Source of the DNA: Anaerolineae bacterium | Lineage (GTDB): Bacteria; Chloroflexota; Anaerolineae; S016-19 | Assembly: GCA_027016315.1 (NCBI GenBank) | Contig: JALWAP010000114.1 | Span: 1 to 33,883, forward strand | Direction: 5' to 3' | DNA: 33,883 nucleotides | Shown: positions 9,505-18,801 of the stretch, piece after piece | Layout: each line of letters opens with the position of its first letter | Position numbering within the stretch: the first letter of the stretch is position 1 | Translations under genes and position numbers: made by a program | The notes under the pieces: generated by a model | Seen by the model: the letters and a program-made list of their open reading frames with translations, nothing else | Told to the model about the DNA's origin: nothing | Database searches by the model: none

Positions 9505-11184
9505 ATGTACGATAGAGAGAAGTTAAAACGCATCCGCGAGCACAAGGAAGAGTGGGAGAAAACCACGCTTCAGAAGTCGATTTCTCGTTTCCCAGAACGA
9601 CAGGAAGAGTTCGTAACCACCTCCAGCGCCCCTGTGGAACGCCTGTACACCCCAGACGACGTCGCCGACCTTGATTACGAGCGCGATATCGGGTTCCCTG
9701 GCGAATTTCCATTTACCCGCGGCGTTCACGCCACCATGTACCGGGGCAAGCTCTGGACCATGCGGATGTTCGCCGGATTCGGCACGGCGGAGGAAACCAA
9801 CGCCCGCTTCAAGTATCTGCTTTCCCAGGGGGAGACCGGCCTTTCCATCGCTTTCGACATGCCAACCCTCTACGGCCTCGACACCGACGACCCGCGGGCG
9901 GTGGGGGAGTTCGGCAAATGCGGCGTGGCTGTCTCCTCGCTGAAGGACATGGAAGTGCTCATGGACGGCATCCCAATGGACAAGATCAGCACGTCCATGA
10001 CCATCAACAGCCCTGCGGCGGTCATTTGGGCTTTCTACATCGCCGCGGCGGAGAACAAAGGCATCCACCGGAGCAAGCTGGCTGGCACCATCCAGAATGA
10101 CATCCTGAAGGAGTACATCGCACAGAAAGAGTTCCTCTTCCCGCCGGAGCCCTCCATGCGCTTGGTGACGGACACCATCGAGTTCGGCAGCAAGGAGATG
10201 CCCCTTTGGAACACCATCAGCATCTCCGGCTATCACATCCGGGAGGCGGGGGCCACGGCGGTGCAGGAACTGGCTTTCACCCTGGCCGACGGGTTCACCT
10301 ACGTAGAGCACGCACTGGCCCGCGGACTTGAGATCGATTCGTTCGCACCACGGCTTTCGTTCTTCTTCAACTCCCACAACGATTTCTTCGAGGAGATTGC
10401 CAAGTTCCGGGCTGCCCGGCGCATCTGGGCAAAGGCGATGCGTGACAAATACGGCGCCAAGAATCCGCGCTCCTGGCTCCTGCGGTTCCACACTCAGACG
10501 GCTGGGTGCTCGCTGACGGCCCAGCAGCCGGAAAACAACATCATCCGGACGACCATCCAGGCGCTGGCGGCGGTTCTGGGCGGCACCCAGAGCCTCCACA
10601 CCAACTCCATGGACGAGGCGCTGGCGCTGCCCAGCGAGAAAGCGGTCACCATCGCCCTCCGGACGCAGCAGATCATCGCCTACGAGAGCGGCGTTGCGAA
10701 CACTGTCGACCCGCTGGCCGGGTCGTTCTTCGTGGAAGCGCTGACCAACCGCATGGAAGAAGAAGCCAACGCATATTTCGAGAAGATCGAAGCCATGGGA
10801 GGGGTGATAGCCGGGATCGAAAACGGATTCTTCCAGCGAGAACTGGCCGAATCGGCGTTCCGGTATCAGCAGGAGATAGACGAGAAGAAGCGGATCGTCG
10901 TCGGCGTTAACGAGTTTGTCGACGAATCTCCCATCGAGATTCCTCTGCTGGAAATGGATCCGAAAGGCTACGAGCGACAGGTTGCCAGGCTGGAACGGGT
11001 TCGGAAGGAGCGCGACAACGAGAAAGTTGGAAAGGCGCTTCTGGCGCTCGAGAAAGCTACCAAAGAAGGCGAGAATGTGATGCCTTACCTCATCGACGCA
11101 GCGCATGCCTACGCCACTCTTGGCGAGATCATGGGAGTGTTCCGAGACATTTTCGGGGAGTACCAGGAACCGGTATTCTTCTGA
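9505..11184 (+). CDS. B12-dependent acyl-CoA mutase, catalytic large subunit (annotates as methylmalonyl-CoA mutase; isobutyryl-CoA-mutase-like residues)
   Basis: [77 protein letters not shown] 9505 preceded by AAAGGAGGGG. Confidence 0.93.
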   Translation: MYDREKLKRIREHKEEWEKTTLQKSISRFPERQEEFVTTSSAPVERLYTPDDVADLDYERDIGFPGEFPFTRGVHATMYRGKLWTMRMFAGFGTAEETNARFKYLLSQGETGLSIAFDMPTLYGLDTDDPRAVGEFGKCGVAVSSLKDMEVLMDGIPMDKISTSMTINSPAAVIWAFYIAAAENKGIHRSKLAGTIQNDILKEYIAQKEFLFPPEPSMRLVTDTIEFGSKEMPLWNTISISGYHIREAGATAVQELAFTLADGFTYVEHALARGLEIDSFAPRLSFFFNSHNDFFEEIAKFRAARRIWAKAMRDKYGAKNPRSWLLRFHTQTAGCSLTAQQPENNIIRTTIQALAAVLGGTQSLHTNSMDEALALPSEKAVTIALRTQQIIAYESGVANTVDPLAGSFFVEALTNRMEEEANAYFEKIEAMGGVIAGIENGFFQRELAESAFRYQQEIDEKKRIVVGVNEFVDESPIEIPLLEMDPKGYERQVARLERVRKERDNEKVGKALLALEKATKEGENVMPYLIDAAHAYATLGEIMGVFRDIFGEYQEPVFF

Positions 11185-11277
11185 TCCTGCCTCGAGTGCA
11201 TTTGAACGACAGATATTTCGTGTAGTGAGGCAACTACACCAAAACACCAACCAAACAACCCAAAAAGGAGGCCAAAC

Positions 11278-11700
11278 ATGCCACGCAAGCGAAAAAAGAT
11301 CCGGGTCTTGATAGCAAAACCTGGACTCGATGGTCACGATAGGGGAGCGAAAGTGGTTGCACGGACACTGCGGGATGCAGGCATGGAAGTGATTTACACG
11401 GGCATTCGACAGACTCCCGAGATGATCGCCGAAGCAGCGTTACAGGAAGACGTGGATGTGGTGGGGCTTTCGGTGCTCTCAGGGGCACACATGGCCCTTG
11501 CGCCAAAAGTGGTGGAGCTCCTGAAGAAGGAAGGAATGGATAACGTGCTCTTGCTCATCGGTGGCATCATTCCGGACGAGGACGTGGAAAAGTTGAAGGC
11601 GCTCGGCTTCAAAGGGGTTTTCGGCCCCGGAACTTTGACGCAGGAAATCGTCGATTTCATTTACAAAGAGCTCGGCCTCGAAGAGCCGCAGCCAGCGTGA
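11278..11700 (+). CDS. Cobalamin-binding small subunit of acyl-CoA mutase
   Basis: DxHxxG in [34 protein letters not shown]. Confidence 0.92.
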   Translation: MPRKRKKIRVLIAKPGLDGHDRGAKVVARTLRDAGMEVIYTGIRQTPEMIAEAALQEDVDVVGLSVLSGAHMALAPKVVELLKKEGMDNVLLLIGGIIPDEDVEKLKALGFKGVFGPGTLTQEIVDFIYKELGLEEPQPA

Positions 11701-11711
11701 GGGCTTCGCTA

Positions 11712-12698
11712 ATGGACGAACTGGTGCGACGCGTTCTGGACGGTGATAGGCGAGCGCTGGCGCGGGCGATATCGATCGTAGAGGACGATGGTGAAGACGC
11801 GAGGGAACTGCTGATGGCGCTTTACCCTCACACAGGGCGCGGTTACGTTATCGGCGTGACCGGCGCGCCCGGCACGGGCAAATCCACTTTGGTCAACAAC
11901 ATGGCCAAGGAGTACCGAAAGCGGGGATTGCGCGTCGGGATAATCGCAATTGACCCCACAAGCCCGTTTTCTGGTGGTGCGCTGTTGGGTGACCGTGTAC
12001 GGATGAAAGACCTCTCCGGCGATCCGGGTATCTTCATCCGCAGCATGGCGACCAGGGGAAGCCTTGGTGGGCTTGCCAAGGCAACCTCAGACGTGATCAT
12101 GGTGATGGATGCAGCAGGTTACGATCGAATCATCGTGGAGACCGTAGGGGTCGGTCAAGCCGAGGTGGATATCGCGAGCGAAGCGCACACCACGATCGTC
12201 GTTGAAAGCCCCGGCCTCGGCGACGAAATCCAGGCGATAAAGGCGGGCATTCTCGAAATCGCCGACATTTTCGTGGTTAACAAAGCCGACCGGGAAGGCG
12301 CAGATCATACCGTCATGGCGCTTAAGATGATGCTTGGACTTTCGCCAAAGACAGTGGCGCACCATGGCAAGGTGATGAAGACGGGTGATGCCACCCTGCC
12401 GAAAGAAGGCTGGACACCGCCAATAGTCAAAACGGTGGCGATCCGAAACGAAGGAACGAAGGAACTGGTAGACCTCATCGAGAGACATGCTGAGTACCTC
12501 AGGAAAAGCGGGCAACTCGAAGAAAGAGAGCTCAAGCGCACGCAAGCGGATATAACCAACGCATTGCAGAACCTTTTCCTGGAAAACCTGCTCTCTCATA
12601 TCACAGAGTCGGAGTGGAGCGAGGCGGTGAAATCCGTCGCTGCCAGAGATACCGACCCATACTCCAAAGCCAAAGAGATGCTCGAGAGACACAGCTGA
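11712..12698 (+). CDS. meaB: MeaB/ArgK-type GTPase chaperone of B12 mutase
   Basis: VTGAPGTGKSTLVNNM, AIDPTSPFSGGALLGDRVRM, IVETVGVGQAEVDI, VVNKADREGAD; GTG at 11697 is an alternative start. Confidence 0.92.
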   Translation: MDELVRRVLDGDRRALARAISIVEDDGEDARELLMALYPHTGRGYVIGVTGAPGTGKSTLVNNMAKEYRKRGLRVGIIAIDPTSPFSGGALLGDRVRMKDLSGDPGIFIRSMATRGSLGGLAKATSDVIMVMDAAGYDRIIVETVGVGQAEVDIASEAHTTIVVESPGLGDEIQAIKAGILEIADIFVVNKADREGADHTVMALKMMLGLSPKTVAHHGKVMKTGDATLPKEGWTPPIVKTVAIRNEGTKELVDLIERHAEYLRKSGQLEERELKRTQADITNALQNLFLENLLSHITESEWSEAVKSVAARDTDPYSKAKEMLERHS

Positions 12699-12731
12699 AG
12701 TATTGGCTCGTCAAGCATATTTCGTTTGATG

Positions 12732-12766
12732 GTGGGTAAACGAAGGCAGTGCCTTCGCTTACCCAC
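12732..12766. terminator. Strong hairpin downstream of meaB (terminator-like, no clear T tract)
   Basis: GTGGGTAAACGAAGGCA-G-TGCCTTCGCTTACCCAC, inverted repeat with one mismatch. Confidence 0.5.
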
Positions 12767-12815
12767 TGTAGAGGGTTGTCCTGTCAAGGCGAGCGATTTA
12801 CGCGGGCCTCGTTAA

Positions 12816-12844
12816 TTGACACACAAGAGACGCTCTGATAGAAT
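12816..12844 (+). promoter_or_regulatory. Sigma70-like promoter of tRNA-Glu
   Basis: TTGACA-N17-TAGAAT, 12 nt upstream of the tRNA. Confidence 0.75.
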
Positions 12845-12856
12845 TGGAGCGTCCTT

Positions 12857-12929
12857 GCCCCCATCGTCTAGAGGACTAGGACACCGGCCTTTCAAGCCGG
12901 TAACAGGGGTTCGAATCCCCTTGGGGGCA
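12857..12929 (+). tRNA. tRNA-Glu (TTC)
   Basis: Acceptor GCCCCCA/TGGGGGC, anticodon arm CCGGC-CTTTCAA-GCCGG, T arm AGGGGTTCGAATCCCCT. Confidence 0.95.
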
Positions 12930-13071
12930 TTCCTCCAAATGAATCCTGCTATGACAACCTCAGTGCTTGGCAACACTCGCCCTTGAGAGGTACAATAAGG
13001 ACGATAGTGCCCTTCACCGCAGCCTTTCTTCGCAAAGCCACGGGATGGGAATGAAGCGAGGGGTGTGAATC

Positions 13072-13713
13072 ATGGAAACGGAAACTGCTCCTAATCTGGT
13101 CGAACCGAAAACTCTAACGAAGAAAAAGCCTCCCCGCAAACTGACGGCGGAGGAATTCCTGGACTGGGTAGATGAGGACACGCTGGCGGAGTGGAAAGAG
13201 GGGGAGGTGATCATGGCAACGCCTGCATCTAAGAAGCACCAGGAAATAAGCGGCTTTTTGCTTGTGATCATGAGGGTACTTGCCCAGGCACACGGAGCCG
13301 GAACTGCAATAAGTGCTCCTTTCATGGTCAAGCTGAGTCGAAGCTTCCGGGAGCCAGACATCCTCTTTGTCGCCCGCGAGCACGAAGACAGGTTAAAGCC
13401 TACGTACCTTGACGGCCCGCCTGATCTTGTGGTCGAGATAATCTCGCCGGAGAGCGTCGGCCGCGACCGCGGCGAAAAATTCTACGAGTACGAAGAGGCC
13501 GGAGTCCCCGAGTACTGGCTTGTAGACCCGCAGCGCGAGGTACTCGAAGTGTACGTGATGGAGAAAAATGGCCGGTATCGGCTGGCGTTCATGGAGCACG
13601 AAGGCAAGTACGAAAGCAGCGTGCTGAGCGGGTTGTGGGTGAAAGCCGAATGGTTCTGGCAAGACCCACTCCCTCCAGCCTTGGATGTGTTAAAGGAGAT
13701 CGGCGTCATCTGA
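13072..13713 (+). CDS. Uma2-family (DUF820) putative restriction endonuclease-like protein
   Basis: LTAEEFLDWVDEDTLAEWKEGEVI, REPDILFVARE, PDLVVEIISPESVGRDRGEKFYEYEEAGVPEYWLVDP. Confidence 0.85.
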   Translation: METETAPNLVEPKTLTKKKPPRKLTAEEFLDWVDEDTLAEWKEGEVIMATPASKKHQEISGFLLVIMRVLAQAHGAGTAISAPFMVKLSRSFREPDILFVAREHEDRLKPTYLDGPPDLVVEIISPESVGRDRGEKFYEYEEAGVPEYWLVDPQREVLEVYVMEKNGRYRLAFMEHEGKYESSVLSGLWVKAEWFWQDPLPPALDVLKEIGVI

Positions 13714-14463
13714 TAAATTCCGTCCGCAATCCTTCTGATTTACCAACCATCGCATCTCTCGATGGAGCGCGTTCGCGTAAACGCCCCGCATTTCCTCCGG
13801 AAGCAGGCGAGCGATTTCGATCATCACCTCGTCCCCAATCTGTTCCAGCACTTCGGGCGAGAGTCTGCCCGGAAGTTCCCTTAGTCTGAACACAGGCCCG
13901 AACCTGTACACCACATGCGGGCGCCGGAGCCTTTTGTACGCGCCCGGGAACTCGGGCGTGCCGATCACGCCCACCGGTTGAATCGGAGCTCCGGACTTCG
14001 CTGCTATGTAGCCGATTCCGCCCTTCGGACGCTGTAACCGGTGATCTTTGCTCCGCGTTCCCTCCGGCGCAATGACAAACACATTCCCTGCTCTCAGTAC
14101 CTCGAGCGCCGTCCGGATTGCCTTTCTGTCGACCTCGCCACGGCGCACCGGGATCACCCCGTACTTGATCATCGTCCACCCGATCACCGGAATCTCGAAG
14201 TTCTCGATTTTGGAGATGGGGACGTTGTACCTCGGAAGGATACCGGCCAGGATGTACGGGTCGAGGTAGTGGATATGGTTGAAGGCCAGGATCAGTGGCC
14301 CTTCCCGAGGCATGCACTCCATTCCCGGCGTCTCCACGTGCGCCAGGACTTTGCTCAACACGTAGAGTACCCACCTGAAGAACACGTGCCCCGCCGGAAT
14401 CCTTTGTCCATGTGGGACGGCAAGCGACTTGTAGTAGCTATCGTCGAAGTGCGGCGCTTTCAT
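13690..14463 (-). CDS. plsC: 1-acyl-sn-glycerol-3-phosphate acyltransferase (PlsC-like)
   Basis: NHIHYLDPYIL (HxxxxD) and APEGTRSKD motifs. Confidence 0.85.
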   Translation of the reverse strand: MKAPHFDDSYYKSLAVPHGQRIPAGHVFFRWVLYVLSKVLAHVETPGMECMPREGPLILAFNHIHYLDPYILAGILPRYNVPISKIENFEIPVIGWTMIKYGVIPVRRGEVDRKAIRTALEVLRAGNVFVIAPEGTRSKDHRLQRPKGGIGYIAAKSGAPIQPVGVIGTPEFPGAYKRLRRPHVVYRFGPVFRLRELPGRLSPEVLEQIGDEVMIEIARLLPEEMRGVYANALHREMRWLVNQKDCGRNLSDDADLL

Positions 14464-15143
14464 GGATCGAGGGCAAGCTCCAAAGCTCTGTCCAGGACGT
14501 CTTCAATGTCCATGTCAGTGGTATCGATAATCACCGCGTCGTCGGCAGGGCGGAGGGGGGCCAGCGACCGCCTGGAATCGAGGGAATCCCGCTTCCTGAT
14601 CTGATCCACCACTTCGCCGAATCTGACAGACTCGCCTCTTTCCAAAAGCTCCCTGTACCGCCGCCTGGCGCGCTCTTCCACGGAAGCATCCAGGTAGATC
14701 TTCAGGTCGGCATCCGGCATCACCACCGTGCCGATGTCACGGCCGACCATCACCACTTTCCCTCTCCTGCCGATAGCCCTCTGCAGCCTCGTCATGGCTT
14801 CCCTGACCTTACGATATGCCGCCACATGGGACACCACGGAGTTCACCTCCGGCGATCGAATCTGCCAGGTGACGTCCTCCCCATCGAGCATCACGGTGTA
14901 CTGTCTCCCATCGGAGTCAGAGTGCACGGGCAGTATTTCCAGGTCGATTGCCTCGGCCAGTCGGCTTACGCTTTCCTCATCGTCGATGTCGATCCCGCGC
15001 TTCAGCGCCGCCAGTGCGACCGCCCTGTACATTGCTCCTGTATCCAGGTACAGATAACCGAGCTTTTCGGCCAGCAGCTGTCCAATGGTGCTCTTCCCAG
15101 ACGCCGCAGGCCCGTCTATTGCGATGGTGGTTGCTTTGGACAA
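14460..15143 (-). CDS. cmk: Cytidylate kinase
   Basis: TIAIDGPAASGKSTIG P-loop, LYLDTGAMYRAVA, GRDIGTVVMPDADLKIYLDAS. Confidence 0.93.
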   Translation of the reverse strand: MSKATTIAIDGPAASGKSTIGQLLAEKLGYLYLDTGAMYRAVALAALKRGIDIDDEESVSRLAEAIDLEILPVHSDSDGRQYTVMLDGEDVTWQIRSPEVNSVVSHVAAYRKVREAMTRLQRAIGRRGKVVMVGRDIGTVVMPDADLKIYLDASVEERARRRYRELLERGESVRFGEVVDQIRKRDSLDSRRSLAPLRPADDAVIIDTTDMDIEDVLDRALELALDP

Positions 15144-15201
15144 AGCTCATTTCCTCCTGTGAGTTTTTGGCAATCCCTCAACGATGCTCGATAGCCCTGA
15201 T

Positions 15202-16275
15202 TCACCCGGACTTTTCAGAAGCCAACAGGTCTGCTTTCTCTTTGGCCGCAAGTTCGTCGATGAATTCGTCCAGGTCGCCGTCGAGGATCTCCTGGAGCCG
15301 ATAGACCGTCTTCCCGATCCTGTGGTCGGTCACCCGGTTCTGGGGGAAATTGTACGTACGGATTTTCTCGCTCCTCTCGCCCGTTCCGATTTGGCTCAGC
15401 CTCTTCTCGCCGAGTTCGCGCCTGCGCTTCTCCTCCTCCAAAGCGTACAGCCGGGAACGGAGGATCGTCATGGCCTTGGCGCGGTTCTTGAGCTGAGACT
15501 TTTCGTCCTGGCAAGAGACCACTATCCCGGTGGGCAGATGGGTGATCCGTACGGCGGAGTCGGTGGTGTTGACGCTTTGCCCTCCTGGGCCGGTGGCGCG
15601 GAAAACGTCGATCCGGATCTCCTCCGGCTTGATCTCCACTTCCACGTCCTCCATTTTCGGCAAAACCGCCACCGTCGCTGTCGAGGTGTGAATCCTCCCC
15701 TGGGATTCGGTCTGTGGAACCCGCTGGACCCGATGCACGCCGCTCTCGTACTTCAGCCGGGAGTAAGCGCCTTTGCCTTTGACCTCGAAGATTATCTCCT
15801 TGAACCCGCCGATGCCGGTCTCGTTGGCGCTCATGACCGTGGTTTTCCAACCCTTCGATTCGGCGTAGCGGGTGTACATCCGGTAGAGGTCTGCGGCGAA
15901 GAGCGCGGCTTCCTCGCCGCCGGTTCCAGCCCTGATTTCCACGATCACGTCACGCTGATCGTTTGGATCCTTCGGTAGCAAGAGCTCGTGGATTCGCTCC
16001 TCCAACTCGGCGAGCCTGGACCGCAGCTCTTCCAGCTCGGATTCGGCCAGGTCCTGCATCTCAGGATCGCTTTCGTGCTCGAGCAGTTCCTTCGTTTCCC
16101 GTACCTGCTCCTTCACAGAGCGGTACTCCCTGTACGCGCTCACCAACGGCTCGAGTTCCGCCGCTTCCCTGGCCAGCTCGCTCATCCTCTGGTGGTTTCC
16201 GACCACTTCGGGGTCGGTCATTTCCTGTTGTAGCTTTTCGTATCGCTTCTCGACCTGTTCGAGCTTTTCGTACAT
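15202..16275 (-). CDS. prfA: Peptide chain release factor 1
   Basis: [67 protein letters not shown] 16275 with GAAGGA RBS. Confidence 0.93.
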   Translation of the reverse strand: MYEKLEQVEKRYEKLQQEMTDPEVVGNHQRMSELAREAAELEPLVSAYREYRSVKEQVRETKELLEHESDPEMQDLAESELEELRSRLAELEERIHELLLPKDPNDQRDVIVEIRAGTGGEEAALFAADLYRMYTRYAESKGWKTTVMSANETGIGGFKEIIFEVKGKGAYSRLKYESGVHRVQRVPQTESQGRIHTSTATVAVLPKMEDVEVEIKPEEIRIDVFRATGPGGQSVNTTDSAVRITHLPTGIVVSCQDEKSQLKNRAKAMTILRSRLYALEEEKRRRELGEKRLSQIGTGERSEKIRTYNFPQNRVTDHRIGKTVYRLQEILDGDLDEFIDELAAKEKADLLASEKSG

Positions 16276-16303
16276 TCCGTTTTCCTTCGAAGATGCGATC
16301 ATG

Positions 16304-16336
16304 AAAACGGCGGCCGATGTTCGCAGGCCGCCGTTT
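16304..16336 (-). terminator. Rho-independent terminator downstream of phosphoribosyltransferase gene
   Basis: Minus strand AAACGGCGGCC-TGCGAACATC-GGCCGCCGTTTT. Confidence 0.8.
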
Positions 16337-16357
16337 CAGCGTCGTGCAGGTATGATG

Positions 16358-16912
16358 TCAGTCGGTGAACACGGGCAGATGTCCCAACGAAATGATGTTG
16401 GCCCACTTGGCGGGATCACCTTCGGTAAAAACGGCTGCTTCGGCGATGACCTTGCCGCCTGCTTCGGCCACCAGCTTGCGCATCCCCTGGAGAGTGCTGC
16501 CAGTGCTGATCACGTCGTCGACCAGAATAGCGTTCTTTCCATCGATCAGGCCCCTGTCCTTCCCGTCGAGCCAAAGCGTCTGCGGAGCGCCTGTGGTGAT
16601 CGAAATCACTTCCGCCTTCAGGGCGTTGAGCATGTAGGGCTTGCGGATTTTCCTCAGCACCACGTAAGGAAGTCCGGTTTCGACGGACAGAGCGTGCGCA
16701 AGCGGGATGCTCTTGACCTCCGGCGTCACCAGCACATCGCCTTCGTCGACTGGAATTCGCTTGGCCAGCTCTTTGGCCGCCGCTTGCACCACTTCCGTAT
16801 CGCCAAGCATGTTGAAAATGGCTATCTTCACACCTGGAGCGACCTGGAAAAGAGGCAGATCGCGCTTGATGCCGCATATCTCCACAGTGTAGTATTTTTG
16901 TTCCTGTCCCAT
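16358..16912 (-). CDS. Phosphoribosyltransferase (adenine/orotate PRTase-like)
   Basis: PRPP loop [44 protein letters not shown]. Confidence 0.8.
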   Translation of the reverse strand: MGQEQKYYTVEICGIKRDLPLFQVAPGVKIAIFNMLGDTEVVQAAAKELAKRIPVDEGDVLVTPEVKSIPLAHALSVETGLPYVVLRKIRKPYMLNALKAEVISITTGAPQTLWLDGKDRGLIDGKNAILVDDVISTGSTLQGMRKLVAEAGGKVIAEAAVFTEGDPAKWANIISLGHLPVFTD

Positions 16913-16936
16913 TTTGCCCTCCTCGAGAAGGTCGGT

Positions 16937-17899
16937 TTAGCGTGGCAACGAAGGCGCGCCCAGGCCGCTTTCTTTCTGAACCACGTTGGCCATCTGAATC
17001 CTCGCCATTGCCTCCAGCCGGTGATCCCCGGCACGATCCGCCGCTTGAGCCGCGAGGATGTACATCTGTTTCGCCTCGCCGAAGCGCCGCTGAGCAGCCA
17101 GCACGTTGCCCCGCAAATAATACGCCATTCCATTGTTCGGGTCAAGTTCGATTGCACGCTGGAGTTCCTGGTCTGCCGCTTCCGGCTTGCCCAGATAAAA
17201 ATAAACGTAGCCCTTGGAAAGGTGAAACTCGGAAGGTTTTAGCAGCTTTTGTGCTCTGGCAAACGCTTCTTTGCTCTTCTGTGCGTCTCCGAGTTCCATC
17301 GCAAGGGCCCCTATCCACACCTGTATCGTGCCGTCATCCGGCGCAACCTCCGCTGCGTCCTCGTATTTCCGAAGCGCCGTCCGGAGATCGCCCTTTTGAA
17401 TTGCTGCGGCTGCATCGTCCTCCAACTGGGTGACTTTCACAGCGTTTTTGTCCGGCGGAAAAGCGTATTCGAACAGCCTGATCCCTATTGCGAGCACGAG
17501 CACGGCAATGGCAGGGATCAGTATCGCCTTCATAAGCAGTTTGCGCCGTTTGGCAGCGATCTCTCTATCCAGAAACCACCACCAATGGCTTTCATCTGGC
17601 TTCACCTGGCTCCTGAGCAGAGCCAGCCCTCCGGCGGGCTTCAGGTCCCGCAGCAGAGCTGCCCCTTTCCTGCGAACCAGCCCGTGGAGCGATTGCATAC
17701 GCACAAGCTCTGGCTGTACCTCCACACCCTCTGCCTGCAGGGATTCGGCCATCTCCTGCGCTTTGTCCAGCGTGTGGAGCAATGCCCTTGCATCGCTTTC
17801 CGGCGTGCCGATGCTGGCAAGAAGGTGCTCGATTTCGTCCAGGGCGGAACGCAGCTCTTCCGCTGGGGTGTGAGGGGTAGAATCTACGTAATGAGCCAT
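16937..17899 (-). CDS. Membrane-anchored TPR protein
   Basis: Central TM (LMKAILIPAIAVLVLAIGIRLF) followed by TPR units (AAAAIQKGDLRTALRKYEDAAEVAPDDG..., AADQELQRAIELDPNNGMAYYLRGN). Confidence 0.75.
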   Translation of the reverse strand: MAHYVDSTPHTPAEELRSALDEIEHLLASIGTPESDARALLHTLDKAQEMAESLQAEGVEVQPELVRMQSLHGLVRRKGAALLRDLKPAGGLALLRSQVKPDESHWWWFLDREIAAKRRKLLMKAILIPAIAVLVLAIGIRLFEYAFPPDKNAVKVTQLEDDAAAAIQKGDLRTALRKYEDAAEVAPDDGTIQVWIGALAMELGDAQKSKEAFARAQKLLKPSEFHLSKGYVYFYLGKPEAADQELQRAIELDPNNGMAYYLRGNVLAAQRRFGEAKQMYILAAQAADRAGDHRLEAMARIQMANVVQKESGLGAPSLPR

Positions 17900-17902
17900 C
17901 GC

Positions 17903-18799
17903 TTACCCTTCGTCATCCTCGCTTCCCTTTTCCTTGTTCTTCTTGCTCTCGTAAATTTCCACTTCCCGGTAGACCCTTCTGATCCCCTGTTTCACCTGTG
18001 ATTCGATCTTGGAACGCCGCTCTGGCGGTATGGGGAACCAGGCAATGAACTCCTTTGCCAGGGCGACCGCCGTTTCCTGCTTGGTCATCCCCTGGTGATA
18101 ACACTGACGCACTTTCGCCCGCAGCGTTCTGATGTACTCCGAAAGCGCCTCGGTGGCATGGCGATTCGTCACCGGGCCATGTCCCGGCACGATCTTGATT
18201 TCGTCCCCGAGACGCCGTATGGCCGTGAGGGCTTCCAGCCATTCCTTGGAGTTGGCCTGGGCCATGAACGGGTGTTGCTCGGCAAGGACGCAATCCCCTG
18301 CGAACAACACTTTCTGCTTGGGCAGGTATATCAGGCTGGTTGCCGGTGTATGCCCGCCGACGTGGATCAGCCTGATCACTTTGTCGCCTTTGACGATGGT
18401 CATACGGCGCTGGAAAGTTATCTGCGGAGGAAGCACTTCCCAATCCTCGAACTCTTTTGCCACCTCCGGTCGTTTTTTCTTGTACGAATTTATCAAACGC
18501 TGCTTGAAATTCTCCCGGTACCCTCGCATGTGCTTCCACGCCTGCTCGTGGGCGATGACCGGAACGCCGAAGTATTTGTTCCCCAGGCAATGCCCTTTGT
18601 GGTGATCGGTGTTGATCAGGTAAAGGAACGGAATGTCCGGCCCCACGTATTCCCTGACTTCCTGAAGCCACGCTTTTGCCTGCGACGGTATCCGCGGCGT
18701 ATCCACGAAGACAACGCCTTTCTTGCTGATTATCGCACCTACGTTCGCTCCTTCGAACGATCGGTCGATGATTACTCCCGGAGCAATTTCTTCTATCAT
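17903..18799 (-). CDS. MBL-fold metallo-hydrolase-like protein with atypical metal motif
   Basis: LINTDHHKGHCLGN, HVGGHTPATSLIYLPKQKVLFAGDCVL, VPGHGPV; start ATG at 18799 (MIEEIAPGVI). Confidence 0.8.
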   Translation of the reverse strand: MIEEIAPGVIIDRSFEGANVGAIISKKGVVFVDTPRIPSQAKAWLQEVREYVGPDIPFLYLINTDHHKGHCLGNKYFGVPVIAHEQAWKHMRGYRENFKQRLINSYKKKRPEVAKEFEDWEVLPPQITFQRRMTIVKGDKVIRLIHVGGHTPATSLIYLPKQKVLFAGDCVLAEQHPFMAQANSKEWLEALTAIRRLGDEIKIVPGHGPVTNRHATEALSEYIRTLRAKVRQCYHQGMTKQETAVALAKEFIAWFPIPPERRSKIESQVKQGIRRVYREVEIYESKKNKEKGSEDDEG

Positions 18800-18801
18800 T
18801 T

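Noticed and set aside
9523-11337. 604-aa minus-strand ORF antisense to the mutase gene
   Set aside because: Mirror ORF from GC-rich codon usage; no recognisable motifs; the plus-strand protein is unmistakable
13072-13713. Uma2-family gene as a mobile element or defence system
   Set aside because: No inverted repeats, transposase or partner genes nearby; domesticated solitary copies are common
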